A stretch of DNA of 64,000 bases from Hymenobacter cheonanensis (GCF_030581075.1 NZ_JAUQSW010000001.1:558001-622000); one strand, 5' to 3'. Shown: positions 8,712-18,356, counted from the stretch's first letter. Notes: generated by a model not told the origin, from the sequence alone. Numbers and translations are program-made.

Positions 8712-10313
8712 ATGCCGACCATGCTCCTCGATGAAATTACGTTTGAAAACCCTTTTGTGGACGAGCTGCGCGGCGAGCCCGCCGGCCCCAGCGGCTCGCG
8801 GCAGGTGCCGGGCTACTGCTACTCGCGGGTGCGCCCCACGCCCGTGCCCGCGCCGCAGCTGCTGGCGTGGTCGGAGGAGCTAGCCGCTCGGCTAGGGCTG
8901 GCCCGGCCCGCCGAGCACAGCGCGGCGCTCAACATCTTGGCGGGCAACATTCTCACGCCCAGCATGAAGCCTTTTGCGGCGCGCTACGGCGGGCACCAGT
9001 TTGGCAACTGGGCGGGGCAGCTCGGCGACGGCCGGGCCATCTCGCTGGGCCAGGTGCCGGCCCCGGATGGTGCGCGCTGGGAAATACAATTAAAGGGCGC
9101 CGGCCCCACGCCCTATTCGCGCCGGGCCGATGGCCGGGCGGTGCTGCGCTCATCCTTGCGCGAGTTTTTGTGCAGCGAGGCCATGCACTACCTCGGCGTG
9201 CCCACCACCCGGGCCCTGAGCCTGGTGCGCACCGGCGCCGAGGTGGTGCGCGACATGTTTTACGACGGCCGCGCCGCGCCCGAGCCGGGCGCCATCGTGG
9301 CTAGGGTGGCGCCCACGTTCATTCGCTTCGGCAATTTCCAGCTGATGGCGGCCAGCGGGGAAATCGACAACCTGCAAGCGCTGGCCGACTACACCATCCG
9401 CCACCATTACCCCGAGCTGGGCGAGCCCTCGCCGGCCGTGTACGAGCAGTGGTTTGCCGAGGTGGCGCGGCGCACCGCCGTGCTGGTGGCGCACTGGATG
9501 ACGGTGGGCTTCGTGCACGGCGTGCTCAATACTGATAACATGTCGATTCTGGGCCTCACCATCGACTATGGCCCCTACGGCTGGCTGGAGCCCTACGACC
9601 CCGACTGGACGCCCAATACCACCGACTTTGGCTCGCGGCGCTACGCCTTTGGCCAGCAGCCGCGCGTGGGCATGTGGAACCTCATGGCCCTGGCCCACGC
9701 GCTAGGCCCGCTGGTGGCCGACGTGCAGGCCCTGCGCCCCAGCCTCGACCGCTACGCCGATACCCTGGCCGCCACCCGGCACGAACTATTCATGCGCAAG
9801 CTCGGCCTCACGCCCCAAGAGCCCGCCGCCGACCGGGCGCTCACCGAGGCGCTACCCACCGCCCTGGCCGGCTCGCAGGTCGATATGACTATTTTCTTCC
9901 GGCAGCTGTCGCATCTTGTTCCGGCCCTGCTGGCTAGCCCTTCTCCCACCGAAGAAGATGCCCTGCTGCGCGGCTTGCTGGCGCAGGCCGCCTACGAAGC
10001 CGCCCCGGCCGAAGACCAAACCCTGCTCGACTGGCTGGCCCGCTACGCCCAGCGCCTGCGCCAGGAAACCGCCGCGCCCGAGGCCATCCAGGCCGCTATG
10101 CTGGGCGCCAACCCCAAGTACGTGCTGCGCAACTACCTGGCCCAGGCCGCCATCGAGGCCGCCGAAGCCGGCGATTTGGGGCCGCTCAATACGTTGTTTG
10201 AGGTGTTGCGCACGCCGTTCGACGAGCACCCGGCGCACGAAGCCCTGGCGGACAAGCGCCCCGACTGGGCCCGCGACAAGCCCGGCAGCGCCACGCTTTC
10301 GTGTAGCTCGTAG
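8712..10313 (+). CDS. selO: Protein adenylyltransferase SelO (YdiU)
   Basis: A 533-residue pseudokinase-fold enzyme that transfers AMP from ATP to protein Ser/Thr/Tyr residues. Family signatures are all present: KPFAARYGGHQFGNWAGQLG, GRAISLG, the Lys in IQLKGAGPTPYSRRADGRAV, HGVLNTDNMS (catalytic-loop Asp) and the DYGP metal-binding motif. The protein ends in SCSS; the Cys sits where animal SelO carries selenocysteine. The ATG at 8712 gives the usual N-terminus; a second ATG at 8721 is possible. Length is slightly above the usual 480-500 residues of bacterial members. It stands alone. Confidence 0.95.
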   Translation: MPTMLLDEITFENPFVDELRGEPAGPSGSRQVPGYCYSRVRPTPVPAPQLLAWSEELAARLGLARPAEHSAALNILAGNILTPSMKPFAARYGGHQFGNWAGQLGDGRAISLGQVPAPDGARWEIQLKGAGPTPYSRRADGRAVLRSSLREFLCSEAMHYLGVPTTRALSLVRTGAEVVRDMFYDGRAAPEPGAIVARVAPTFIRFGNFQLMAASGEIDNLQALADYTIRHHYPELGEPSPAVYEQWFAEVARRTAVLVAHWMTVGFVHGVLNTDNMSILGLTIDYGPYGWLEPYDPDWTPNTTDFGSRRYAFGQQPRVGMWNLMALAHALGPLVADVQALRPSLDRYADTLAATRHELFMRKLGLTPQEPAADRALTEALPTALAGSQVDMTIFFRQLSHLVPALLASPSPTEEDALLRGLLAQAAYEAAPAEDQTLLDWLARYAQRLRQETAAPEAIQAAMLGANPKYVLRNYLAQAAIEAAEAGDLGPLNTLFEVLRTPFDEHPAHEALADKRPDWARDKPGSATLSCSS

Positions 10314-10443
10314 GCGGGCTAGGGACGTCGGTGCGGGGCCAGCTGATGCGGAAACTAGCCGGTGGTTTTTATTGAATCTTGGTTGCCCGCCGCGCTTATT
10401 ACGTAAATGCAGGCGGTCGCTTTTTTCCCGCGCCCATTTTGCA

Positions 10444-11121
10444 ATGCCCGCTTTCACCGTCGAACGCCTTTCTTTTCAGCACCTTTCGGAACTTCCTAAT
10501 GCCTGGCAGTCTGCCGATTACCTGGCCCTGCTCAATCAGATTGACTACGAAAACCCGGAGGCCATCGCCCCGGCCGAGCTGGCCGACATGACGAAGATGG
10601 CCCTCACCGACCTGGAGCCCGCCGAGGCCGCCGAAGCCGTGCTGACCTACACGGCCGCCGAGGAGCTTACCAAAGGCCAGATTGACCAGCTAGCCCACCA
10701 GATGCAGACCGAAAAGCTGTGGGAGGAGAACCCCAATTTTGCGCTGCACCAGAAATTCTTCAACGCCACGCAGCTGCTCTATGACGCCTACAACGGCAAG
10801 TTTCCGCACCCGCAGGCCGTCGAGTTCAAGGTAAAAATCACCGCCTCCAGCCCCGACGACCTGGCCGCCCTCGACCACGCCACCGCCGCTACGCTGCTGC
10901 GCCTGCTAGCCCCCGGCCTCTCCGACCGCGCCTTGCTGCACCGCCTGTTCAGCGACCAGGTGGCGGGCGGCGAGTTTCCCGAAGCAGCCTCGATTCTGTG
11001 GCAGTTCACGCCCAGCGAAAAGACGGCCGACAGCGTAGTGTACGACATCATCAGCTCGGATTATTGGCTCGAAGACTTCAAGTTTGCCGATACCTACGAG
11101 GCCACGCTGCCGGCTGCGTAA
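10444..11121 (+). CDS. Conserved-looking hypothetical protein
   Basis: A 225-residue, acidic, mostly helical protein without a signal peptide or membrane segments. It has amphipathic stretches rich in Glu, Ala and Leu (DLEPAEAAEAVLTYTAAEEL). The frame continues upstream into selO, but that part is the selO shadow; the ATG at 10444 begins MPAFTVERLSF and was chosen. No family was recognised. A strong hairpin follows the stop. Confidence 0.65.
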   Translation: MPAFTVERLSFQHLSELPNAWQSADYLALLNQIDYENPEAIAPAELADMTKMALTDLEPAEAAEAVLTYTAAEELTKGQIDQLAHQMQTEKLWEENPNFALHQKFFNATQLLYDAYNGKFPHPQAVEFKVKITASSPDDLAALDHATAATLLRLLAPGLSDRALLHRLFSDQVAGGEFPEAASILWQFTPSEKTADSVVYDIISSDYWLEDFKFADTYEATLPAA

Positions 11122-11170
11122 GTAGCTGCTTTCGAAGTAGTAGCTTCTTAGAATAGCACGCTCTATTTAA

Positions 11171-11215
11171 AAAACGTCTGTCATGCTTCGGCAAGCTCAG
11201 CATGACAGACGTTTT
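11171..11215. terminator. 17-bp stem hairpin, terminator or REP-like element
   Basis: Arms AAAACGTCTGTCATGCT and AGCATGACAGACGTTTT pair perfectly around an 11-base loop, with T tracts on both sides. It lies between two convergent genes (unknown protein and amidohydrolase), as expected of a bidirectional terminator. The inner part reads TGTCATGCTGAGCTTGCCG on the minus strand, which I recall as a common intergenic repeat in related genomes. Only one copy is in this window. Confidence 0.8.
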
Positions 11216-11233
11216 CTTTTGTAGCTAAATCAG

Positions 11234-12688
11234 CTAATTCAGCCCCACCTTCCCCTTCATCGACTCAAACAGCCGGGGCGAATCGAAGCCCACGCCGTGT
11301 TTAAAGACAATTTCCATCTGGCGCAGCTGGCGGATATCTTTTTCCGGGTCGCCGTTCACCAGCACCAGGTCGGCTTGCTTGCCGGCCTCGATGGTGCCGA
11401 TTTCGCGGTCGCGGCCCAGGTATTTGGCGCCGTTGAGGGTGCAGATTTGGATGGCTTGCAGGGGCGTGAAGCCACCCTCGACCAGCAGCTCTATTTCGCG
11501 GCGGTTGGCGTAGCCCGCAATGGTGCGGCCCGCGCCGGTGGGGTCGGTGCCGGCCACCAGCAGGCCGCCCGCGTCGAAGAACTGCTTTTCCCAGCCCTGC
11601 TCCTTTTTGAAGAGCGCCACGCTGGCCGAGTCCTTGCCCTGGCTAGCCTGCCAGGTCTTGGTTTCGCGCTCCTGCAATTGCGGTATGAGCGCCTCCAGGC
11701 CGCCGCCCAGCACCACCTCGCGGCCGGTGTAGGGCTCGAACACGGGCAGCGTGGAGGTTAAGGCCACCTTCTTGCTAATCAGATACTTGATAAGGTCCGT
11801 CACGGCGGGGCTGTTGGCCGGCTGGCGCAGCAGGCCCTGGCGGGCGGCGGGGTAGTCGCAGGCATCGGCCACGTGGCCGGGCGCAAAATCGGAGCTGGCC
11901 ATGAAGCCGTGCTCCAGATTGTCGATGCCGATTTCGGCGGCCTCGCGGTAGGTGATGGCGCAGAGGTGGCCGGTTACCTTGAGCTGGCGGGCGTGGGCCG
12001 CGCGCACCACGGCGGCGAGGTCGGCGCGGGTGGCGTGCATGTACATCTTGAACGACGTGCAGCCCTTATCGGCCCAAAACATGGTGCTGGCGGTGGCATC
12101 GGCGGGCCCTTTAATGGTGTTCAGGGCCGGGATATCCATGCCAGGCTCCTCCATGTAGGGGGCGGTCACGTCCATGTCGGGGCCGATGAATTTGCCCTCG
12201 CCGATGAGGCGCTGAATGGCCAAATCGGTCTGCGGCTCGATGCTGCCCGCCGTGCGAATGGTAGTAGCCCCGCCCGCCAGGTAGAGCCTCGGAAACGAGT
12301 ACGGCATCTGGGCAATGTTGAAGAGGCCACCCGCCGGCATGGTGTAGTAAAGGTGCTCGTGCAGCATTACCAAGCCGGGAATTAGCGTTTTGCCGGCGCA
12401 ATTGATAATCTCGGCGCCAGCCGGCACCTTCACTTTTTTGCTAGCCCCCACCTGCTCGATGCGGCCGCCTCGCAGCACCACGGTTTGGTGCAGCAGCGCC
12501 GGCCGGCCGGTACCGTCGATGACTTTGGCATCGGTGAGGGCCACTACGGGCGCGCTCACTTTAATAAACTCTTTGACTTGCGGCGTGAAGGCGGGCGGCG
12601 CGGCCGGCGCCTGGGCCTGGCTGGCAGCAACGGGCGCGGCCCCGGCCAGCAGGCCTAGCAACAGACGTAAAAAGCAGGGCTTTGTCAT
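11234..12688 (-). CDS. Secreted amidohydrolase
   Basis: A 484-residue amidohydrolase-superfamily protein with an N-terminal signal peptide (LLLGLLAGAAPVAASQAQA). The metal-dependent hydrolase barrel is shown by GKTLIPGLVMLHEHLYY (HxH motif), the candidate bridging Lys in TSFKMYMHATR, GHL, DNLEHGF and VAGTDPTG (Asp). The C-terminal GTIEAGKQADLVLVNGDP is the typical end of imidazolonepropionase-like members. It probably acts in the periplasm on a cyclic amide or peptide-like substrate, which is not identifiable. It lies downstream of the sorbosone-dehydrogenase-like gene, with a terminator between them. Confidence 0.9.
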   Translation of the reverse strand: MTKPCFLRLLLGLLAGAAPVAASQAQAPAAPPAFTPQVKEFIKVSAPVVALTDAKVIDGTGRPALLHQTVVLRGGRIEQVGASKKVKVPAGAEIINCAGKTLIPGLVMLHEHLYYTMPAGGLFNIAQMPYSFPRLYLAGGATTIRTAGSIEPQTDLAIQRLIGEGKFIGPDMDVTAPYMEEPGMDIPALNTIKGPADATASTMFWADKGCTSFKMYMHATRADLAAVVRAAHARQLKVTGHLCAITYREAAEIGIDNLEHGFMASSDFAPGHVADACDYPAARQGLLRQPANSPAVTDLIKYLISKKVALTSTLPVFEPYTGREVVLGGGLEALIPQLQERETKTWQASQGKDSASVALFKKEQGWEKQFFDAGGLLVAGTDPTGAGRTIAGYANRREIELLVEGGFTPLQAIQICTLNGAKYLGRDREIGTIEAGKQADLVLVNGDPEKDIRQLRQMEIVFKHGVGFDSPRLFESMKGKVGLN

Positions 12689-12754
12689 AAAACAGCAGGG
12701 CTAGGCAGCTAAGGTCGGGAGGCGCGGGCGTTCGTGGCCGGCCGGCCGCAAAAA

Positions 12755-12791
12755 GCCCCGGCCCTGCGGCAAAAGTGCGCAGGGCCGGGGC
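12755..12791 (-). terminator. GC-rich hairpin terminator
   Basis: Arms GCCCCGGCCCTGCG and CGCAGGGCCGGGGC (14 bp) flank a 9-base loop. On the minus strand an A/T-rich tract follows. It sits just after the stop of the lipoprotein gene at 12815-14212 and ahead of the amidohydrolase, so it should end the former transcript. Confidence 0.8.
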
Positions 12792-12814
12792 GTTTACACG
12801 GGGCTAGCCGGGGG

Positions 12815-14212
12815 CTAGCGGCTGGCCACGCTAGGGCTGGCTTTAGCTTTAGGCTGGGCGGCCGTGGCTTTAGCGGCGCTCACGCGCCAGAGCTTGTTGC
12901 CGGCGTCGTCGGTCACGAGCAGGGCACCGTCGGGCAGGGTTACTACGCCCACGGGGCGGCCGTAGGCTTTGTCTGAGCCATCGCCCACCAAAAAACCCGT
13001 GAGAAAAGGCTCGGGCTTACCGGCCGGCTTGCCACCCTGGAAGGGCACAAACGCCACCTGGTAGCCCGAGTAGGCCGAGCGGTTCCAGGAGCCGTGCTCG
13101 CCCACGAAGGCCCCATTCTGGTACTTGGCGGGGAAGGCTTTCTTATCGTAAAAAGCGAGGCCCAGCGCGGCCACGTGCGGGCCCATCGGCACATCGGGCA
13201 CAATGGCTTTTTGCACGAGGTCGGGGCGCTCGCCCTTGCGGCGCGGGTCCTCATTGGGGCCGAAATACGCATACGGCCAGCCGTAGAAGCCGCCCTGCTT
13301 CACGCTCGTGATATAGTCGGGCACCAGCTCGTCGCCCAGCTCATCGCGCTCGTTTACGGCCACCCACAGGGCCTTGGTTTCCGGGTTCCAGGCTAGCCCG
13401 ATGGGGTTGCGCAGGCCGCTGGCGTAGATTTTCTCGCCCGTGCCGTCGGGGTTGATTTCGAGAATGTTAGCCCGGCGCAGCTCGTTGGCGGGGCCGTGCT
13501 CCATCACGTTCGAGCCCGAGCCCACGGTGACGAGTATCGTCTTGCCGTCGGCGCTCGAGTACAAGTTGCGGGTCCAGTGGTTGTTGTAGCCGCCCTCGGG
13601 CAGGTCCAGAATTTTTTGGCCCTTGGCCGTGATTTTAGTGTCGCCCGGCTGGTACGGAAACTTCAGCACGCCATTGGTATTGGCCACGTAAAAGCTGTTG
13701 CCCAGCACGAGCATCCCGAAGGGCTGGTTGAGGTCGGCCAGGAATACTGAGCGCAGGTCAGGCTTGCCATCGCCATTGGTGTCGCGGAAAAGCGTGATGC
13801 GGTTGGCGCTGGTGCGCTGCAACGAGCGCGACTTATCGAGGCCCAGCGTGGCGGCAATCTGCTTCTTGGTGCCTTTGGGCAGAGTGGCAGCCTCGGCCAC
13901 CAGAATGTCGCCGTTGGGCGCCACGTAGGCCCAGCGCGGGCTTTGCAGCCCACCGGCAAACTCGCTCACTGTGAAGCCGGCCGGGGCGGTGGGCGTTTTG
14001 CCCGCCGGCCAGTCGATGATATCCACGCGCTTGCTCACCGACTTGGTGGCGTAGGGCGCGGGCAGGTGCACCGTCTCATCCTTGGGCGTGGTAATGGTCT
14101 GGGCCGGGTTATCGGCCTGGGCCACTTGCTTTTCCTCTTGGCTGGGGCCGCTGCTGCACGCGGCCAGCAGGCCTAGCGCCGGCAGCAGCGCGGTATATTT
14201 CGAAGACATCAT
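12815..14212 (-). CDS. PQQ-dependent sugar dehydrogenase-like lipoprotein
   Basis: A 465-residue lipoprotein (lipobox LAAC, Cys19) with a six-bladed propeller of the glucose/sorbosone dehydrogenase type. Visible blade motifs include LQSPRWAYVAPNGDILVAE, DTNGDGKPDL, LYSSADGKTILVTVGSGSN, GLRNPIGLAWNP, GFYGWPYAYFG and the C-terminal RPVGVVTLPDGALLVTDDAG. Such enzymes oxidise sugars in the periplasm using PQQ; whether PQQ is bound here cannot be seen. The stop is followed by a terminator. The start is one of two adjacent ATG codons. Confidence 0.88.
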   Translation of the reverse strand: MMSSKYTALLPALGLLAACSSGPSQEEKQVAQADNPAQTITTPKDETVHLPAPYATKSVSKRVDIIDWPAGKTPTAPAGFTVSEFAGGLQSPRWAYVAPNGDILVAEAATLPKGTKKQIAATLGLDKSRSLQRTSANRITLFRDTNGDGKPDLRSVFLADLNQPFGMLVLGNSFYVANTNGVLKFPYQPGDTKITAKGQKILDLPEGGYNNHWTRNLYSSADGKTILVTVGSGSNVMEHGPANELRRANILEINPDGTGEKIYASGLRNPIGLAWNPETKALWVAVNERDELGDELVPDYITSVKQGGFYGWPYAYFGPNEDPRRKGERPDLVQKAIVPDVPMGPHVAALGLAFYDKKAFPAKYQNGAFVGEHGSWNRSAYSGYQVAFVPFQGGKPAGKPEPFLTGFLVGDGSDKAYGRPVGVVTLPDGALLVTDDAGNKLWRVSAAKATAAQPKAKASPSVASR

Positions 14213-14305
14213 GGCGTAAAATGAAAAGCGGGCCGGAGGCGGCCCCTCAGAATTTCTTCATTTTACTGCGGTGCCCCGTATTGGTTGCCTGGCGGGCAGC
14301 GTACG

Positions 14306-15850
14306 CTACTCTTTCACCAGGCGAGCAGTGCTGCGGGCGGCCCCACTTTCGCCCACGGCTTGCAGCAGGTAAATGCCCGGCGGCAAGCCTTCCAGGCTTA
14401 GGCTGGCCGGGCCGGTGGCGCGCTGCTCCAGCACGCGCTGGCCGGTAGCATTATAAAGCAGCAGGCGGGTAGCCCCGGCGGGCAGGCCGCTCACCTGCAC
14501 CTCGTTGTGGGCGGGGTTGGGGGCTAGCAGCAGCTGGCCGGGGGCGCAGGTGGCGGCCAGGGTCACCACCGGACTGTAGGTGTAGGTGCCGTCGCGGTCC
14601 AGCATTTTGAGGCGGAAGTACCGGGTGCCGGCCAGCGGCCCCGCCGCGTAGGTGTAGGCGGCCCCGGCCGGCCGGTTTTGGCTGGGCACGGTGCCTAGCG
14701 GGGCATACGCCTGCCCGTCGACTGAAGCCTGAACCTCAAAGCTTTGGCTTTGCACTTCGCTGGCCGTGCGCCAGGCCAGCGTAGCCGCGCAGGCCGGCCC
14801 GGCCCCTAGCTCTCCCGTAAAGCTGACCAGCTGCACGGGCAGCGGCGCGGTGCACACCAGGGGCTGAAAAAAAGCGGCCGCCGCCGTATTAATAGCCACC
14901 CGGCTGGCCGCCGCGCGCGGGGCCGCGTGGTCGCCCCCGGCCAGGGTAAGCAATTGATTCAGAATACCCACGCTCGTGGCCTGCGGCTGAATGGCGCCGC
15001 TGCCGTAGAGCTTATACGAGGTGCCGTACACGCTGCCGTAGCCGTAGGGCACCACTTGGTCAGCGTCGCCGTGCACGCTGTAGAGGGGCGGGTTGCCCGC
15101 GCTCACCACCCCTAGCGTGGCCACGCCGCCGGCCAGGCTGAAGGTTCCGGCCAGGCCGCGGGCATTGTAGGTGGGTAGCAGCTGGTCGGGGGCGGGCAGG
15201 TCGGTGTTGCCTTCCAGGCCGCCGTTGTTCTGGTAGGCGGTGGTGAAGGTGGGGTCTTCGGTATCGCTGTCGATGTAAGCCGTTTGCAGGGCCGTGATGG
15301 CGCCGGCCGAGTAGCCGGCCACGATAATTTTGCTAGGGTCGATGTGGTACGTATTAGCCGTGGCCGCATCGTGCCGGAAAAAGCGCACGGCCGCCTTCAT
15401 GTCGCTGCTGGCGCGCACTATCTCATCGGCCAGCAGGGCGGGGGTAAATAACACCGTAAACACGCTGTTAGGGGCCACCAGGCGGTAGTCGATGGTGGCC
15501 GTGGCGTAGCCTTTCAGGGCGAAAGCCTGGCACAGGTCGTCCATATCGGTGCGCTGCCCGCTCACAAAGGAGCCGCCGAAGGCGAAGATTATCAGCGGGC
15601 GCTGGGGCGCCGGGTCGTCGGTGGGCTCGTAAAAATCGAGCGCCAGCGTCTTCAGGGTGGAGGTGTTGTTGCTGTAATCCACCACCGAATTCTGACCGTA
15701 CACAATGCCGGTGGTTTTGGTAACGGCCGCAAACACGTCGGCCGCGTAGCGGCCACTGCCGCAGGTGGTGGCGGTAGTTTGGGCCCGGGCCGGCGCACCG
15801 GCCCCGGCGGCCAGGCCCAGCAGCAGGGCCAGGATATAGAGAATTTTCAT
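14306..15850 (-). CDS. Secreted alpha/beta-hydrolase (esterase) with T9SS sorting domain
   Basis: A 514-residue protein. The signal peptide (MKILYILALLLGLAAGAGA) starts at the ATG at 15850, preferred over the upstream one at 15871. Residues about 50-330 are a carboxylesterase fold with IIFAFGGSFVSGQ (oxyanion region), nucleophile GYSAG and a late His (GGDHAAP). A beta-rich segment follows (VSFTGELGAGPACAATLAWRT). The last 75 residues are a type A T9SS sorting domain (LLLAPNPAHNEVQVSG, ending YLLQAVGE). It is expected to be exported to the cell surface as an esterase of unknown substrate. It precedes nothing on its strand within 90 bp. Confidence 0.9.
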   Translation of the reverse strand: MKILYILALLLGLAAGAGAPARAQTTATTCGSGRYAADVFAAVTKTTGIVYGQNSVVDYSNNTSTLKTLALDFYEPTDDPAPQRPLIIFAFGGSFVSGQRTDMDDLCQAFALKGYATATIDYRLVAPNSVFTVLFTPALLADEIVRASSDMKAAVRFFRHDAATANTYHIDPSKIIVAGYSAGAITALQTAYIDSDTEDPTFTTAYQNNGGLEGNTDLPAPDQLLPTYNARGLAGTFSLAGGVATLGVVSAGNPPLYSVHGDADQVVPYGYGSVYGTSYKLYGSGAIQPQATSVGILNQLLTLAGGDHAAPRAAASRVAINTAAAAFFQPLVCTAPLPVQLVSFTGELGAGPACAATLAWRTASEVQSQSFEVQASVDGQAYAPLGTVPSQNRPAGAAYTYAAGPLAGTRYFRLKMLDRDGTYTYSPVVTLAATCAPGQLLLAPNPAHNEVQVSGLPAGATRLLLYNATGQRVLEQRATGPASLSLEGLPPGIYLLQAVGESGAARSTARLVKE

Positions 15851-15889
15851 AGCTAGGGGCAAGATAATCAAGCGGTAAGGCCCGCCGCC

Positions 15890-18097
15890 CTACTCACCTG
15901 GGTGGTACGTGCGCTCCGCGTGTTTGGCCACGTCTTCAGGATAAAAAAGTACGTCTTTGAACTGGCCTTCGCAATACAGCGGCGCCTGGTCGCGGAAGTG
16001 GGGGCTAGCCGGCTGGCTGGCCTGGCCGCCCGTCACCACGGAGCGGGCCACCACGCGGGGCCCAAACTCGACCACCGCCACGAAGCTGTTGCCCACGCCG
16101 CCGTAGCGCTTTTTGGTGCCTGGGTAGGTATGCGCCCCAAACGCGGCCAGCGAGCCCCAGGCCGATGAGGTGAAGGCCACCGGCCGGCTCGGCTGCTGGT
16201 CGTCAAATACCTCGTCGATTTTGCCCGTCAGGCGCTGGTAGCGGTTTACCTCGCCCCAGGGCACCTGCCAGGCGCCAAAATCGCGCGTCAGCTCGGCCAG
16301 GGTTTCGGCCAGGGCAATGGCTTTTTCCTCGGGCGTGGTGTGCTCGATGATGAAGGTGGTGAAGCTGATAAAATCGGGGGCCGGGCCGGCGGGCAGGCGG
16401 GGCCGGGCCAGGCGCTGCATACGCTCGGCCCAGTAGATGGCCAGCGTCTGGGCGGTCGAGGTTTTGCTGTAATTCAGGTTCCAGGCGCGCAGCACGGGCA
16501 GGGCGGCTTCCACGCCGGGCGGCAGCGTGCCGCCGGGCTCGTCGAGCAGCAGCTGGCAGTCGCGCAGCAGCGAGGGCAGCAGCTTTTCGAAGCCAGCCAA
16601 GTGCGGGTCATCGGCCGCCGCAATCAGCGTATCGAGCGTAAACTGCTGCTTGCGGCTCAGCACCCGCACGGCATTGATGCCCCGGTAGTTTTCGGCATCG
16701 GGCGCCATGTAGCTGGGGTACTGGCTTTTGGCCGGGCTAGCGGGGCCGGCCACGGTGTAGGGCGTCGAGTTGCAGTTCTGGATAAAACCGCTGGCGGGGT
16801 CTTTCACCTGCACCAGTTCCTCTACCTTGTGCAGGCCCTGCCACTCGGTGGCCCGGGTGCTGCCATCCACGGGCTGGCTCCAGTCGTAGCCGGTGGGGCG
16901 GCGGGGCATAAAGTTGCCGTGCCAGTAGGCAATGGTGCCGGTGTTGTCGGCAAACACGGTGTTGTTGGAGGCGTTGCCATTCAGGCGCATCACCTCCCGG
17001 AAGCTGGCGTAGTCGTGGGCCTTGGTGCGCAGGTAGCTCTGCTCCAGAGCTTCGAGGGGCGTGTTCATCATTCGCACCGTCACCCACTTATCGCCCTGCT
17101 GGCCCACTACCGGGCCGTGCGGCGTGCGGTAGGTGGTGAAGGTGCGGCGGTGCCGCTGGCCATCCTTGAGGTACACCAAGCTCAGCGTATCAGTGGCCAG
17201 GGGCCGCGGCTGGCCGTCGTACTGGTACACGTACTTGCCATCCTGCTGGGCCACCGTTTCGAGGTACTCGTCCATCGAGTCGGCCTGGCTGGAGGTGTGC
17301 ATCCAGCCGCACTTCTCATTGAAGCCCTGATAGATGAAGAACTGCCCCCACGTTACGGCGCCGTAGGCGTTGAGGCCCTGGGCGCTGGTCAGCTGCACCT
17401 CCGAGCGGAAGTAGAACGAGGTATGCGGATTGATGAGCAGCAGCGGATGGCCGCTGGCACTTTTGCCGGCCCCAATGGCGAAGCCGTTGGAGCCCACCGG
17501 CTCGTCCTCAGCCCGCCAGGGAGCCGGCGGCGGGAAGGGCGCCTGCCACGACGTCTTTTTGGGCTGGCTGTAAAAGGCCTTTAGCCGCTCCAGGGGCACC
17601 ACGCTCACGTTGCCTCCAATGCTGCCCTCGCTGAAAAGCAGCGGCATCCAGGGCTGAAAGCGGTGCAGCAGGCGGGGCCGCACGGTGGGGTGCGTGGCCA
17701 GGTAGTAGTTGGTGCCGTCGGCAAAGGCGTGCAGCAGGTCCTTCATCCAGCGCGGGCTGCGCTGGTAAATGCCCACGGCCCGGGCCGAATCGAGGAACAG
17801 CCGCTGGCGCAGGTCCTCGTAGAGCGCTTCCTCGCCCCGCACCTCGGCCTGGCGGCCCAGCGCGGTGAGGTAGTTGTCTTCAACCCGCGCAAAATCGTCC
17901 TCGCACTGTGCGTAGAGCAGGCCAAACACGGCGTCGGCGTCGGTTTTGCCCGCAATGTGGGGCACGCCCCAGGTATCGCGCACGATGCTGATGCGCCGGG
18001 CCTGGCGCTGCCAGCGGGCCATTTCGGCGGGGGTAAAAGCCTGGGCGCTGGCGCCGGTAGCGGCCAGCAGCAAGAGGAGCGTAGAGAGTTGGCGCAT
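15890..18097 (-). CDS. Penicillin acylase family Ntn-hydrolase
   Basis: A 735-residue periplasmic Ntn-hydrolase of the usual penicillin/acyl-homoserine-lactone acylase length. The signal peptide (MRQLSTLLLLLAATGASAQ) defines the start at 18097. The alpha chain has IVRDTWGVPHIAGKTDADAVFGL. The self-cleavage site is GSNGF with Ser as the beta-chain nucleophile, followed by LLLINPHTSF; the substrate-pocket and oxyanion Asn motif NASNNTVFAD is present. It hydrolyses an amide side chain such as a beta-lactam or acyl-homoserine lactone; the substrate is not predictable. The long upstream frame to 18235 overlaps a hairpin and is not used. Confidence 0.92.
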   Translation of the reverse strand: MRQLSTLLLLLAATGASAQAFTPAEMARWQRQARRISIVRDTWGVPHIAGKTDADAVFGLLYAQCEDDFARVEDNYLTALGRQAEVRGEEALYEDLRQRLFLDSARAVGIYQRSPRWMKDLLHAFADGTNYYLATHPTVRPRLLHRFQPWMPLLFSEGSIGGNVSVVPLERLKAFYSQPKKTSWQAPFPPPAPWRAEDEPVGSNGFAIGAGKSASGHPLLLINPHTSFYFRSEVQLTSAQGLNAYGAVTWGQFFIYQGFNEKCGWMHTSSQADSMDEYLETVAQQDGKYVYQYDGQPRPLATDTLSLVYLKDGQRHRRTFTTYRTPHGPVVGQQGDKWVTVRMMNTPLEALEQSYLRTKAHDYASFREVMRLNGNASNNTVFADNTGTIAYWHGNFMPRRPTGYDWSQPVDGSTRATEWQGLHKVEELVQVKDPASGFIQNCNSTPYTVAGPASPAKSQYPSYMAPDAENYRGINAVRVLSRKQQFTLDTLIAAADDPHLAGFEKLLPSLLRDCQLLLDEPGGTLPPGVEAALPVLRAWNLNYSKTSTAQTLAIYWAERMQRLARPRLPAGPAPDFISFTTFIIEHTTPEEKAIALAETLAELTRDFGAWQVPWGEVNRYQRLTGKIDEVFDDQQPSRPVAFTSSAWGSLAAFGAHTYPGTKKRYGGVGNSFVAVVEFGPRVVARSVVTGGQASQPASPHFRDQAPLYCEGQFKDVLFYPEDVAKHAERTYHPGE

Positions 18098-18198
18098 CAG
18101 CAGTCGGGCCGGGGCTTGTAATTTTGCCCAAGGTCGGCCCGGCGGCAAGTTAGGTTGCCCGGCTGCCAGGTGAGGTGGGGCCGCGAACGGGCATGAAA

Positions 18199-18227
18199 AA
18201 AGGCGAATAGCAGAGCCATTCGCCTTT
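18199..18227 (-). terminator. Hairpin upstream of the acylase gene
   Basis: Arms AAAGGCGAAT and ATTCGCCTTT enclose a 9-base loop. On the minus strand the right arm runs into TTTTTT, the form of an intrinsic terminator. No minus-strand gene ends just upstream, so it either sits in the 5' leader of the penicillin acylase gene (possible attenuator) or ends an unseen short transcript. Confidence 0.6.
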
Positions 18228-18356
18228 CCAACCAAAACACCTTAAAAAACTATTCTTTCACGCAGGTAGAACAAACAACCGGGCAAAAGATTCCGGCTAA
18301 ACAAAGATTTTCTTTTTTAGCGGCAGTAAAAAACTGATTTTCAAGAAGTGAAAAAT

